Positions 12,380-23,336 of a stretch of 64,000 bases of DNA are shown here, one piece after another; within the stretch, counting starts at the first letter, position 1, and the number at the start of each line of letters is the position of its first letter. Where the stretch lies: contig CM043954.1 in assembly GCA_014529385.2 (NCBI GenBank), forward strand, positions 6,943,806 through 7,007,805, in the 5' to 3' direction. The DNA is from Adiantum capillus-veneris. Its lineage: Eukaryota > Streptophyta > Polypodiopsida > Polypodiales > Pteridaceae. The position numbers were made by a program, and so were the translations under genes. Under the pieces are notes generated by a model. It worked only from the letters and a program-made list of their open reading frames with translations, was not told the DNA's origin and made no database searches.

Positions 12380-13705
12380 GTAGCTCGAACTAGGCCTATG
12401 TTTTGCTCTATGTTTTCTTGTTTGATGTGGGTTCCACCTTTATACATGGGTAGGCCTCGTGATTTTATCACTTGTTTGGACTACAGAATGTATTAGGGTA
12501 AAGGGGCCAACTTAAGGCCACCTAAGAGGAAACACACACACTCCGAAAAGCACGCTAAACAGAATCGAATGCTTAAACGCTCAAATGAAGATCGAGATTG
12601 TCTTTACCAACAGCAAAAATCTGAAATCAAGTTGCATTTATACAAGCGAAAAACGCCCGCACAACATGTTTTATGTGTGTAAAAAATGGGTGTAAATAAG
12701 AAACCAAAATAGGGGAGCATTTAGAGCCATTGTGCCAACAAGGCTTGAACTCAAGATCTAATGGCCACATTGCAAATTGGCTATTTTGTCCACCCCAACT
12801 CACCCATTTGTGTCTCACTTCTAGCACAACGAGAGGCACGGCAAGCCAGGCAGCGAGGATGAGGGAGAAATGGGCTACTGCTATCATCAGGAATTTTGAG
12901 CACAACAGCGCTGATGACCCAAGGATCCATGGTGCAGAAGGTGCCAACTAGGAGAGAAGCAGGCAAGAAGAGCAGGCGTACTACGAGTGAGTGCCCCATT
13001 TGGACAGCGATTTCAGCCGTCGATAGCAGTGGGGAAGGTTAGCCTTGAGCTACACCAGCCAGCCAACATGCTCCGACCACAAAAAGGTGTTGCCACGTCA
13101 ACATGGGCACCTGGCTGGAGCAGTTGTGCTCATTACAAGAGCAACAGATTAGGTACTAGAAGGGCAAAGCATACATCGAGAAGCAAATCATTTGAGAGCT
13201 GTTGGGCATAACAATATCGAGAAGAAACAGTGAGGCCTGTGACAACTGAGGAGAGCATAATTAACTACTCACCAGTGATGGACACAAGTTCACTAGCGGA
13301 GGAGTATCCAGCACTACTTGGGCATAATCTTGAAGGTTGGATCTCATTTCTTTCATCTGACAGTGACATAATGCAACATGTTCAAGAAGCATAGATTACT
13401 GGCGCCTAAACACATCTGCTCAAGAACAACCACGTCACGCGAGCTTTTACAATCGAATTCAACTTTTTGAGCCAATACCCTATCCTTGATATTTCACATC
13501 AGAACAACAAGAGAGAGATGAGAAACCCAAGCGGACTCATCAACGACTTGTTATGCTCCCACAAGTGCACCTCACTTGGCATACATGTTCACCAGCATCC
13601 CACCTAAGTACTAAGTAACCCACTATCTCCTACAATCTTGATACTGTGTACCTACAAACAGGGTGCACGAGGAGCCAATTTTTTTGCAGGTTTATAACAG
13701 GCAAA
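11866..13705. other. Intergenic, no gene recognised
   Basis: No credible ORF; the open frames here are microsatellite or low-complexity artefacts. It contains (GA)n at 12133-12169 and (CT)n at 12337-12374, which are complementary arms about 170 bases apart. A G-box hexamer CACGTG lies at 12172-12177. Confidence 0.6.
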
Positions 13706-13897
13706 CTCCAACGCAGATAGAGACCGAGAGCGAGAGCTGATCAAAGGCTGCTACACATCCTCAGTTGCTCTGACTCTGAGGCTCATTATAAGGCAGAGGT
13801 GCTCCAACGCAGATAGAGACCGAGAGCGAGAGCTGATCAAAGGCTGCTACACATCCTCAGTTGCTCTGACTCTGAGGCTCATTATAAGGCAGAGGTG
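13706..13897. repeat. 96-bp tandem duplication, two copies
   Basis: A unit beginning CTCCAACGCAGATAGAG is present at 13706-13801 and again at 13802-13897, with no difference seen by eye. The identity suggests a recent duplication. It lies about 520 bases downstream of the clock gene's stop codon, in or beyond its 3' UTR. Confidence 0.9.
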
Positions 13898-14413
13898 CTC
13901 CTGCATTGTTTTTTTTGTTCTTGCCGATATGACATTTGAGGGTCCCTGTTTGTATGATTGTAAGCTGACCTTATGCATCCCTTCCCTGGGACGAGTGAGG
14001 CTTGTTTAGACAGGCCAAAAAGATCTTGACGCCCACGCCCACCTCTGAGTCACCCTTAAGGCTTAAGCCGCAGACGTCACGACTCGCAATGGTGGGCCAC
14101 TACATCACGAGGGCATCAGGAAGAAAAGATAAATTGACTGAGAGGCAATCCACAAAAATGGAGCCGACTTTGCATTAATTACAACTTTTACAGTATTCCA
14201 GCTCTTAAAATACAAGATGATGTGCATGTTAAGGTTGATCAACAACCCTCTCTCACATCATAATCTGATGGATGTCAGGGCCTTGCTACTCCACCAAATA
14301 CATGGAGGGAGCGTTTAACTCCTGCCGCACCCGAACTCAGCTCACATTGTGGTTGTTGTGTGTGTGTGTGGTTTGCATACAAAGAGCGGTGATGCTCCAT
14401 TCTGACAATTTCT
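13898..14413 (-). other. Probable 3' UTR and downstream flank of the clock gene
   Basis: AT-rich non-coding sequence follows the stop at 14414-14416 on the minus strand. No canonical AATAAA on that strand was recognised with confidence, so the polyadenylation site is not placed. Confidence 0.45.
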
Positions 14414-17400
14414 CTAAAGGGAAGCCGGTTGAACAAGTTTCAATGGCTCTGGGCACACAAGCCTCCTGTATGGAACGAATCCGGAGCTTGAACTAACTGT
14501 AAAACCCTTGCTAATTACCTCAGATTTCCCACCAAACCCCTGGAATTCATTGCCCATTTCCAAATTTGCTGCATTGTTAAAACTGTCACCTTCCCTGATT
14601 ATATTCTCTCGAGGAACTCTAAACTGTATACAATCATACACCTTCGACTCGTTCTTGGACACGGTTGGCCTGGATACATGCTCATCTCCATCCTCAGCAG
14701 ATGTGAATATCTGAGGCAGTAATTTGGATGTAAACAAAGCTTGGAAAGCCTTCCGACCCTGCAGACAAGTGGTATCCATTATATCTACCTCGCACTTCAC
14801 TCTTAACCAAATTATAGGTATGACTACCAGACACCAAGAGGATAATGCAGCATATGCCTTCCCAGTTCATTACCTCTTGAGAGACCTCCTTTCGAAGCTC
14901 CATCTCATGAGCACAGCTTTTCAACCGCTTGGAATCATTGCCGAGCCTTGAATCCCTTGGCTGATGCTTTCTGCTCTTCTCAGCATGCTTCAGTCTTAGC
15001 TTAGGCAAATCAGCTCTGTTGGTGACACATAGCTGACAAGAAGTTTGAAATGCTCCACTGCCATCATTGTCCCCAGAAAGGGTGAAGCAATCCCTTTTCT
15101 TGGACTCAATAATGCTCGGAGCATCCCACTCACCAGATTGACACCTGACTGCTGGAGTATTTGATCCACTTGATGAACCCTCCCCTTGTTTCTTGCCCTG
15201 ATCTTCAAATTCATCAGACGAGCTGTATGCATTCTGCAGTGAATTGGGACTAGTCCTCATTTCTGTGTCACTACCCTGTGTAGAGAGCTTCACTGGCATA
15301 AATTCCACTTCCCCATCAAGCTGGCTGACAGAATTTGGAAAAACCTTTGCAAATCTAGATGCTTCTGTTAAGCAGGATGTTTCGAATCTGCTACCCGTTT
15401 GGGCAGAATTGTTGGTCTTTGTGCAGTCCTTGGTCTCATCATCGGTGATACCAGCAGCTGGGTTACAAATTTCAGTTACCTCAGCTGGTGCTTTTAAGCC
15501 TGTCTCAGGTTCCCCTCCTTGAGATTGAGTTTCCCTTAAAACCTTAACCATCGTCTCACCTGACGGTAATAGGGCAATGTCTGAGTCTACCCCTTGCTGT
15601 ACTGCATCCATCGCGAGGGGTGTATCCACTGTGAGGGGAAAATTTACTGGAGGAATGAATGTGCCATAAGGCCACCATGGCGATGGTACAGACGGTAGCA
15701 GAAACTCATTAGTATTAACTATTGCAGTTTCAACCATGTCTGTGCCTCCTGGATTTGAAGCTTTCCAGCCTGCTGCTGCAGCTGCTGCCATGGCTGCAGT
15801 ATATGCTGCATAGTTCACTGCTGATGCCTGTATAAAATGCCAGTAACTCAAGGAATTGCTGGTGGGTCCATCCGCAGCACCACTAGCTGGGATTGGAGGA
15901 ATTGAGATGCCACTGTGGTAGTGGAAGAAGTTATTCATCCAGTTTTGTAATGCAGGATTCATCGAATGAGAATAGTGTACATCTACTTTCTCACCCTCTT
16001 TCATACCAGCAGCCATTAGACCACTTTCCAACTTCCCAAAATCTGGATCGTGACTAACCTTGCAATCTCTATCACAGGAAGTGACGCAATCTGCAGCCTC
16101 AGTATTAACAACTGCAAAATCGTGCCCACAACTCCTTCTGAGCAATTCACCTGTACCCCCGGATTGAGTTGCTCCAGAACAGGGGCCATCTCCGTCCATG
16201 TTTGCAGGTGATTGAGGCAAACTTTCAACACTCGGATTCCTAACCTTTACAAAGGGAGAGAAACCCACAATCTGTTTTGGTTCAGCTACATAACTTTGTT
16301 TGGGAACATCAGCATTGTCCTCACTAACAAAGCGATCGTAGCTGGTGCAATCATGAAAGCCGCCTGCCTTGTTGGTTTTTGGAACGGACACTGTTTTACC
16401 AAAAATCTTCACACTTCCCTGCGATCTAAAAAATTGCCCTCCAGCTACTGGACTTCCAATGGCAGCTGGCCCTCCTCGACCCATGCAAGGATTGAAAGAT
16501 CCAAACTTTCGATAGGAAACATCAAAACATTAGAAAACTTCCAAGTTGCATAGAAACCCAAATGTCAAAGCAAACACTCATATACCTGAAAGCCTTCCAA
16601 ATGAGCTGCACCAATTCCTGCTGAAGATGAAAGCGAAGTTTCTTTGATCTCATCTTCCAACACAGGAGGGCTGCTCCCTGCTTTTTTGGGATATGGATGA
16701 TTGGGTTTTCTTTTGGGGCGAGGAGGAGGTATGGCAATGTCTGGCAATTTCCCATCTGAACTTGCATTTGAAGCTTCACGTTCTAGCTGAAAGAAATGAC
16801 AAAGAATAGTTTGTGCCAAAAAAAGTACCCAGAACATGATCCTGAAATAAAACAGCTGAAATAAATGACGGGAAAAACAGATACCAAATAAAGTAACATG
16901 TGCCCTAAAGCTTTGGACACACTAATTGATTTAATTGCCAGTAATCTGTGCCCTTTAATGTCCTTTAATTGCTAGTAATCCGTGCCTAAAGCTCTGAAGA
17001 CGCCTTCCTTGGGCCGAGATTTGTGCTCGACCATGATGATCAAAGCTTGAAATGGTTTCTAACCGAACCTGACCTCAACATGAGGCAAAGGAAATGAACG
17101 GTCACTCTTGCAGAATATGATTTTGAAATTAAAAACAAAAAAAAAGGGAAATATAATAAAATGTCCTTTTCTTGGAGCCATCTCTATGATAGATGAGCCT
17201 CAGCTGTGTGAAGTTCGAAACAGACTCTCGATGGATGCGTTTTTTAAATGAACCATCCAAATCATATCCCAAGCAAGACATTTAGAGAAAGAGACATATT
17301 CAAATTAGACTTATAAAATGTTCAACAACTACGTATTTCCTGACACGAAATCATCTCTACCTGACAGATTGACTTTTTTGTTTAAACGATGCAACATATG

Positions 17401-19852
17401 AACGGCTCATAACAGTTGTAAAAATTCCAAAGGGCAATGCCATCATCATTCGTAGAGGAAATGTCCATTATTCTTTCTATACTAAGATGCCTTGTTCTCT
17501 GTATACTAAGGTGACTGGTAATTGCTTAATGGAATTGGAAGTTAGCTTTGTATCCTGCATGTTTGATGACCTCTATTTTGAGGTCGACATTTGTGCCTAT
17601 TCTTCCATTTCTCTTAATTTTTGTTACATGGTAACATTTCAGAAACGATTTTCTGTTTTGTGGGTGTGGGCGTTTTTTTTTCCCTTTTTCTTTGAGGGGG
17701 CGGGGGGTTGGTTTGGACATATAAAGAAATTGCAAAAAGGAAAGTTGTTCAAACTGAAACCTTAGAAAAGAACTTCTGGGCATGACTCCGTATTTGGACA
17801 GCAGTCTTGGTACCAATATACTCTGCAGAATTTTAAACCAAAATCAACTTCCAAAGAACATAAAACGGCTGCTTTGATATGCATTGATACTCAAAGCAAA
17901 CAATGAAGCAGTTCCACACACAATGCCTTGCAAAACACAAAAATGTCCTGTTATGAGTCATTACTAGCAAAGTCCTCTCTGAGGTGCTGCGTCGAAGGGA
18001 ATAGATATTTGACTACTTCTACCCCCCTATAATCAATTATTATGGTTGTACTCCATCAAACCACCTACAAGCTCCACAATTCATCTAATGGGGACGTACC
18101 TTCAATACGACGCCAAGCTCGCCCATAAAGCTTCAAAGCCTCCAAAAAATTTTGATGCTCAGTTTCTGTCCACCTTTCCCTCTGTTTTGTTATAGTGTAG
18201 GGCTTCCTAACCTGAAAATGAGGGCTTCATAAGGTACTATGCAAGACAGTTTTGATCCTTTCAACATGAGTATTTGAGCTCCTTTCATACCACAAAAACA
18301 ACATAATTTACTCACTTTTGCGTTGAGCTCGTCACTAGAAGAAGAGGCATCGCCATTTAGCAGTTCGGCAGGCAGAGGGCCTTTTCCATTACCTTTTCTA
18401 TCTATATGCACACCCCTCCAACACTGAGAGATATCAGCAACATTCTGCACAAGTCAAGATAAAAGATAAATTAACACACAAGCAGTGGCACAAAGTATAC
18501 AAGAGATCACTTATGGCCATCATACTTTTATGGTCACAAAAGTAGAATACTGAGAAAGTTAGAAAACTTCACGTTACCAAGTTATGCCGACTGAAAAATA
18601 TCCCACAAAACACACGAAACTATTGCATTCTGACAGCCATCTACACATTGCGTATATGGAATGGACATGATTGATATTCAAGCCAAGGACATCTGACATG
18701 GAAAGCTGCATCCTAAAAGGACATCTATCTTACTTACCTCAAATGCATACACATATGTTTTACAGAGCATCTTGTAGCGATAACACAAGTGAGAACACTT
18801 GCAATTTTAAGCATATCCCCCTCTACAGACTCACAAACCATCTCCAATATGGAGAGCAATGTTAATATGAAGGCGATGAGGTTATTAACATCCAAATAGG
18901 TGAAGCCGAGAACCAAAACACGCAAGAAGAATTAAATTCATGCAATATAGCATCATGATTGCTAACCAACCCAAAAGGACTCCATACATCACTATACAGC
19001 AAGCCCAACAGCTTCTAAACATAACTTGGTGAAAATCCAAAGGAAGGTGGACGATTCAGAAAACATTAGTACATTTTTTAAGTCAGGCTGTAGGCTATGA
19101 GCCAGTCTGTTGAAATGACAATGCTCAAGGTCCCAAACGATGGGGGGATTAAACAAACGATCTGCTGTCTCCACCCAAGAGACCTCATCCCTAGAAAAAC
19201 AATACCATAGTAAAAGTTGTTGAATTGACCAATATCCAATTGTACCTTCTCTCTGGCAAATGGTATGCCTTGGTTCACTCATGACAATGATACAAAGACC
19301 TTGTTCTGGCTATTGCGCCTTGTGCGCACATCCGACCTTATAGCCAAACAAGCAAAACTTAGCTTTTAAATCCTGTGTGAATATGTGTATATCTGTGCTG
19401 ATGATGAATGTGCCTCTCACTACAAATCTATTAACCGATCTATTTAAATAATACCATATTCAGCAAGCAATCCTGCCGAGGTATTTTCGCAAGAATATGT
19501 GTGTATCGCAACCAGCATAATACCATATTCAGCAAGAAATCCTGCCGAGGTATTTTCACAAGGATATGTGTGTGTCGCAACCAGCCAGAGATCCAAAAGG
19601 TACTCCCAGCAAGACACACAGAAAAGACAAACATGTGCTAACTGCGTCAATGGACAACGCAATAGGCCTAAATCTCTTCATTTATGTGGGGCAATGCCTC
19701 AATCGTATTACAGACTTGTCAAACCAAAACGTCTAGCACCCCAGTCAATTGCAGCCATTTTGCCTTAGATTCTTTTTCTCTCTATCTCTTTCTTTTTTAA
19801 TATGGTAATCAAAATGTACCTGGGGGTTAATAATCTCTGGAGCCGCACTCAT
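14414..19852 (-). CDS. LHY: LHY/CCA1-like single-MYB circadian clock transcription factor, 7 coding exons
   Basis: Exons read on the minus strand: 19852-19820 (start, MSAAPEI), 18444-18316, 18211-18100, 17822-17761, 16786-16586, 16505-14874 and 14758-14414. All introns are GT-AG and phases agree, predicting about 837 aa. Exons 3-4 hold the single MYB repeat: [15 protein letters not shown], then [10 protein letters not shown], then [18 protein letters not shown]. Exon 5 has the family hallmark [11 protein letters not shown]. The large exon 6 has FGKTVSVP, an Ala run, [14 protein letters not shown] and SSGSNTP. Exon 7 has [18 protein letters not shown], a C-terminal block conserved in LHY/CCA1. 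These proteins are nuclear, bind evening elements (AAATATCT) and repress evening genes in the clock loop. Arabidopsis LHY is about 645 aa, so this one is longer. No stop or frameshift is seen. The least certain part is exon 1, chosen because it is the nearest upstream ATG with a phase-0 donor. RVE-type paralogues are less likely because exon 7 matches LHY. Confidence 0.9.
19448..19585. repeat. 69-bp tandem duplication inside intron 1 of the clock gene
   Basis: The unit starts ATAATACCATATTCAGCAAG and is repeated at 19448-19516 and 19517-19585 with about four substitutions. It lies within the 1375-base intron between coding exons 1 and 2. Confidence 0.88.
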
Positions 19853-20228
19853 GATCCTCGATTCTGCAATTAGCACGCCAGGCTATATGCCAAACAAATC
19901 TTGAGAAACAGAGACCCCCAGGTCCGACTCGAATAATTAAGGTTTTTTTCTCGAATAGCCGCTTGTTAGGAGAGTAGTCTTGAGATGCTGTGATTTGCAG
20001 CAATACAAGGATTCTTCCTCACCATACACCAAAATGGTCCAAGATTGCTTAGCTGCAGGTGCATTCTCCAGAAAACATGCCCAAAATGCTCCACCTGCGG
20101 TGTGCACCATCTACAAGCGCTCAATTGCAGCAATTGTGCGGCTAACGGAGCTCCTGCTGGTGAGGTCGGTGCGCTCTGGATCTGTATGCAATGGTGCTGT
20201 TACAAACACGGACAAGGGGGGTGGGGGG

Positions 20229-20275
<47 letters not shown>

Positions 20276-20560
20276 CTCTTGCGTTAACGTTTGCTGCAGA
20301 CATGGAACCCTACACTCGTGGCAGCAGAGCAGGGGAAAGAAAAAGAGAGAGGAGGGAAAAGTGGGAGGGAGAAAAAAGAAGAGGCCTTTCTTGTGGCTAG
20401 GGTTGCTCGTGCCGCTTTCTTACGTGTCGAGCAGAGAGCTTTTGGGCCTCCTTAAAAGAGAGCCGAGATCGCAAAAAGCGACGATTCTCCACCTGTAAAA
20501 TTTACTTTGCTGACTTTTTGGTTTTTTTTTTTAAAATAAATAAAAATTGGTGGCTGTCCA
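19853..20560 (-). promoter_or_regulatory. Probable 5' leader and core promoter of the clock gene
   Basis: On the gene's strand this runs from an A/T-rich TATA-like tract (about 20533-20547) through a CT-rich leader to the ATG at 19852. A TTGCAG acceptor-like sequence just above the ATG (about 19867) raises the possibility of an intron in the 5' UTR. No start site can be fixed from sequence alone. The open frames in this stretch are read-through of the repeat and not genes. Confidence 0.45.
20231..20271 (-). repeat. (GA)n microsatellite, (CT)n leader on the gene strand
   Basis: About 41 bases of perfect GA, reading CT in the direction of the clock gene, lie 380-420 bases upstream of its ATG. 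CT/GA tracts near plant start sites can bind BPC/GAGA-type factors. Function here is inference. Confidence 0.9.
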
Positions 20561-20684
20561 GCCCAGGAAATTAAATTAAGCCATTTATGAAGTTATGATG
20601 CACTGCCCTTTTTTTAATTTAGTATATTGCCACTTCGCTTTCCCCACAAAAACAGATATCAATATCATTATTTCTTTAAAATAA

Positions 20685-20693
20685 AAAATATCT
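20685..20693 (+). promoter_or_regulatory. Evening element AAAATATCT
   Basis: An exact nine-base evening element lies about 830 bases upstream of the clock gene ATG. LHY/CCA1/RVE proteins bind this sequence, so it is a candidate site for feedback on the gene itself. An eight-base core in the other orientation lies in intron 3 (18003-18010). A nine-mer can occur by chance. Confidence 0.55.
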
Positions 20694-20889
20694 TGGGGTG
20701 GACATTCAACCTGGTGCGCGATACATCGTAGCCAAGAAAACTTGGCCCCTCGCACCCGTCCGATCACTGGAGGTAGACGGTTCAGATCTGCGCCATTTTC
20801 TGCACTTTCCCTCTCGTGGATAGACCACTGATTGACGTGGCCATTGTGTCATACCTCGTGCTCTATGACAGCGTTTCACATGGCAGGCG

Positions 20890-20930
20890 CCCCCCCCCCC
20901 CCTCGCCCCCCCCCCTCGCCCCCCCCCCCC
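20890..20930 (+). repeat. Three C-runs separated by TCG, G-runs on the gene strand
   Basis: Three runs of 10-13 C are split by TCG. The minus (gene) strand therefore carries three long G-tracts about 1.04 kb upstream of the ATG. The tract could form a G-quadruplex or i-motif. Homopolymer length may be affected by sequencing error. Confidence 0.8.
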
Positions 20931-21012
20931 TCTCTAATTGACACCCTCAATTTTTAGAGGGGATCTACGGTTCAAAATCAGCGTCACTTGTCGGCGAAGA
21001 TCACATCCCAGA

Positions 21013-21163
21013 TGTGAAATTGATGTAAACTATATGTAAACTCGGACAAATGTGAACTAGTTGTGAACTTGCATGTAAACTAACTGTGAATTTTGCAAAG
21101 TCTATGAACTATAGTATTGTGGTGTAAACTCGACGTGAACACGGAATAAACTCGATGTGAACT
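21013..21163 (+). repeat. Phased degenerate array of TGTRAACT
   Basis: Twelve copies or near-copies of TGTAAACT/TGTGAACT start at 21013, 21024, 21035, 21051, 21062, 21074, 21085, 21103, 21123, 21134, 21145 and 21156. Most steps are 11-12 bases, about one DNA turn. It looks like a decayed minisatellite about 1.2 kb upstream of the clock gene. Confidence 0.75.
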
Positions 21164-21227
21164 AAGATCGCGGCAGGCCAAATCTACACAATATGATGCT
21201 ACCATTCTACATGCTTATCAAAACGCG

Positions 21228-21310
21228 TGCAATAGCGTAGTGGTAACGCATTGGTCTTGGGTCGGGGAGGTGCTCTACATATTTGCATTAGCAGACAATT
21301 CGATGGACGA
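21228..21310 (+). mobile_element. Possible SINE head / tRNA-like A-box
   Basis: TAGCGTAGTGG (21233-21243), followed by TAACGC, matches the tRNA A-box consensus used by tRNA-derived SINEs. A weak B-box-like AATTCGATGG lies at about 21298. No cloverleaf, poly-T terminator, A-tail or target duplication was recognised, so this may be a SINE fragment or chance. Confidence 0.35.
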
Positions 21311-21951
21311 GAGTACGTGAGGAAGCATCACAAAAATAGGGATGGCAAGGAGATCATATAGAAGCAGGATGCAACTACAACATCGTAGGGAATAAAAGGA
21401 GTCGGCCATGGATGTCAGCTACTGTTGCCAATAGACAATGACGTCATCACACACAAAAGCACGTCTGCAACAGCAACGCTAACGTGGAGATTGACTATTG
21501 CATATGCATGCGGCGATTACCTATTCCTCAGTTCTCTGTAATATCACACGTTTGCTACAGCCAGCCAATTCTTCTACCTACCCACTCACTCTCATCCATC
21601 GCTTTTCGACGAGTTCACTAGGGTCTGCATGCTCTCCCAAGAACTCACAGCTCTTAAGAATTCGATGGTGCAATGCTCGCCACTTATCTTGGCATGTAGA
21701 GGGCGACTCCATGCAATAATCTGGCCGCCAACCAATTTTTCATCTCTCCCTCTCTCTCACTGTTGCGGCCAGTAGAGCCCATATTTTTGTGGCCTGCCAA
21801 CCCACACACACACACACAAGTGGAGGTGGGCGCTACTCTCTGCAGTTCCACTGTCTCTCTCTTCTACCATACTCACAACCACCCGTGCGGCTCTAAGCTA
21901 ATCATAACTGATGTTTGCCAACCTTGGCCTTTCCAACTGGCGCAAACGATA

Positions 21952-21996
<45 letters not shown>

Positions 21997-22354
21997 CATG
22001 CCGGACACAACAATGGCGTCCACCCGCAAGCATGCAGCCCACTTTTTTTCCCCGTGCTCTCTCTCTCTACAGACAGTAGAAACTCTTCCCCTCGTCTGTG
22101 ACTGGCGCTTGGACACATGTCGCATGAGCTGGCTGCTGGCCGGTTTCTCTCTCACAGTTAACTATAGCCATTGGTTATGACTGCCCACTGACGACGAGAT
22201 GGAGGGAGAAACCCTAACTTAAGAGCCTGAACCTTCGCTGGACCTTAGCCATGCAGCCCGCTCCCACCCACCTTCACATGCACTCAAACCCTCCCTCGTA
22301 AACTCTCCCTCTCTCCTCCGTCCCAAGGAAGCTCAACGTGCACCCACGTGAGAG
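21311..22354. other. Non-coding, CT-rich; telo-box present
   Basis: No supported gene. It contains (CT)n at 21954-21991, a telo-box AAACCCTAA at 22209-22217 and a CACGTG G-box near 22343. These promoter-type words sit just before a small open frame at 22355. Confidence 0.45.
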
Positions 22355-22618
22355 ATGGTTGACATCCTGACCAAGATGCTTGCGAGAGCGGGAAGGCACT
22401 TAGCATCACTCTCCATGTACAACAGAGCACCTATCTGTAGAGCCTCCTTTTGCAGCCTCTTCTCAGACCCTGACGAAGCCGCTGTGGGTGAAAACAATGA
22501 AGCCAAGCTCAATCAATATCACGAGCTCGTTGCCCTCATCACTGGCATATCCCATGGACTTGGTCTCGAGTTTGGTCTCGAGTTTGGCCAGTACGTCCTC
22601 TTGCTCTTCAGCTCGTAA
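22355..22618 (+). CDS. Hypothetical small ORF, 87 aa, uncertain
   Basis: I do not recognise this protein. The first 40 residues are Arg/Ser/Ala-rich with few acidic residues (MVDILTKMLARAGRHLASLS...), like a mitochondrial or plastid transit peptide. The rest is short and contains an in-frame 12-base duplication (GLEFGLEF). A GTACGT donor-like site near 22591 means it could be a first exon, but no second exon was found. The telo-box and G-box upstream make it worth listing. It could equally be a chance ORF in CT-rich DNA. Confidence 0.22.
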   Translation: MVDILTKMLARAGRHLASLSMYNRAPICRASFCSLFSDPDEAAVGENNEAKLNQYHELVALITGISHGLGLEFGLEFGQYVLLLFSS

Positions 22619-23253
22619 GCTGCAGCAACCCGCCAGGTGGATGCCACAAGTTGCAACCTCTCATGCAGATCACCTTCCTCATCACCTGCCTCCACAAGCT
22701 CCCTGTCGATGGCTACCCCATCCTCTGCCTCGGGTGATCTCGCCATGGCAAACAACCAGCCCTATTTGCAGGCACCATCAACCTCTTTCTCTCTCTCTTT
22801 GTCTCTATCTCCCCCAGTACAGCTAAGTATAGCGGCGGGCATTGACGGAGATCTTCTGCAGCTGCTGAAGTACGGACAGCGCCGATGCCAGCCACCTCAT
22901 TTAAAAAAAATATATATATATATATATTTATACATATATATAAATTATTTTGTACCCAGACATTGGCTTAGCTCCAAAAGTATTGTTATGACTTTATTCG
23001 AGGCCTTTTGCCTGCGTTTAATATAACATTCAATTTCATTTCTCTCTCTCTCTTCCTCCTACCACTATGATTCCTTACTGGGGCGGCCATTGAGGAAGCT
23101 CTTCGACGACCCCTGCCATACTTTCTCAGATGCACGCTCGCTGACTGGCACCCACGAGAATCGACGACGATGATGACGATTTTAGCCTGACAAATTTAGG
23201 GTTTTCATTTAATCTTTGGCATTTTGAAAACTATTAATATCACATTTCATTTC

Positions 23254-23336
<83 letters not shown>

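Noticed and set aside
12627-13211. Overlapping ORFs of 66-106 aa on both strands
   Set aside because: No family motif, codon bias or splice support.
17526-17816. 96-aa minus-strand ORF beginning [10 protein letters not shown]
   Set aside because: Out-of-frame shadow of the 62-base MYB exon (17761-17822) and its intron.
19980-20498. 172-aa ORF on the plus strand
   Set aside because: It is read through the (GA)n repeat (RERERERE) opposite the clock gene's leader; no conserved content.
21228-21310. Functional tRNA gene
   Set aside because: A-box only; no acceptor stem, anticodon arm or terminator could be drawn.
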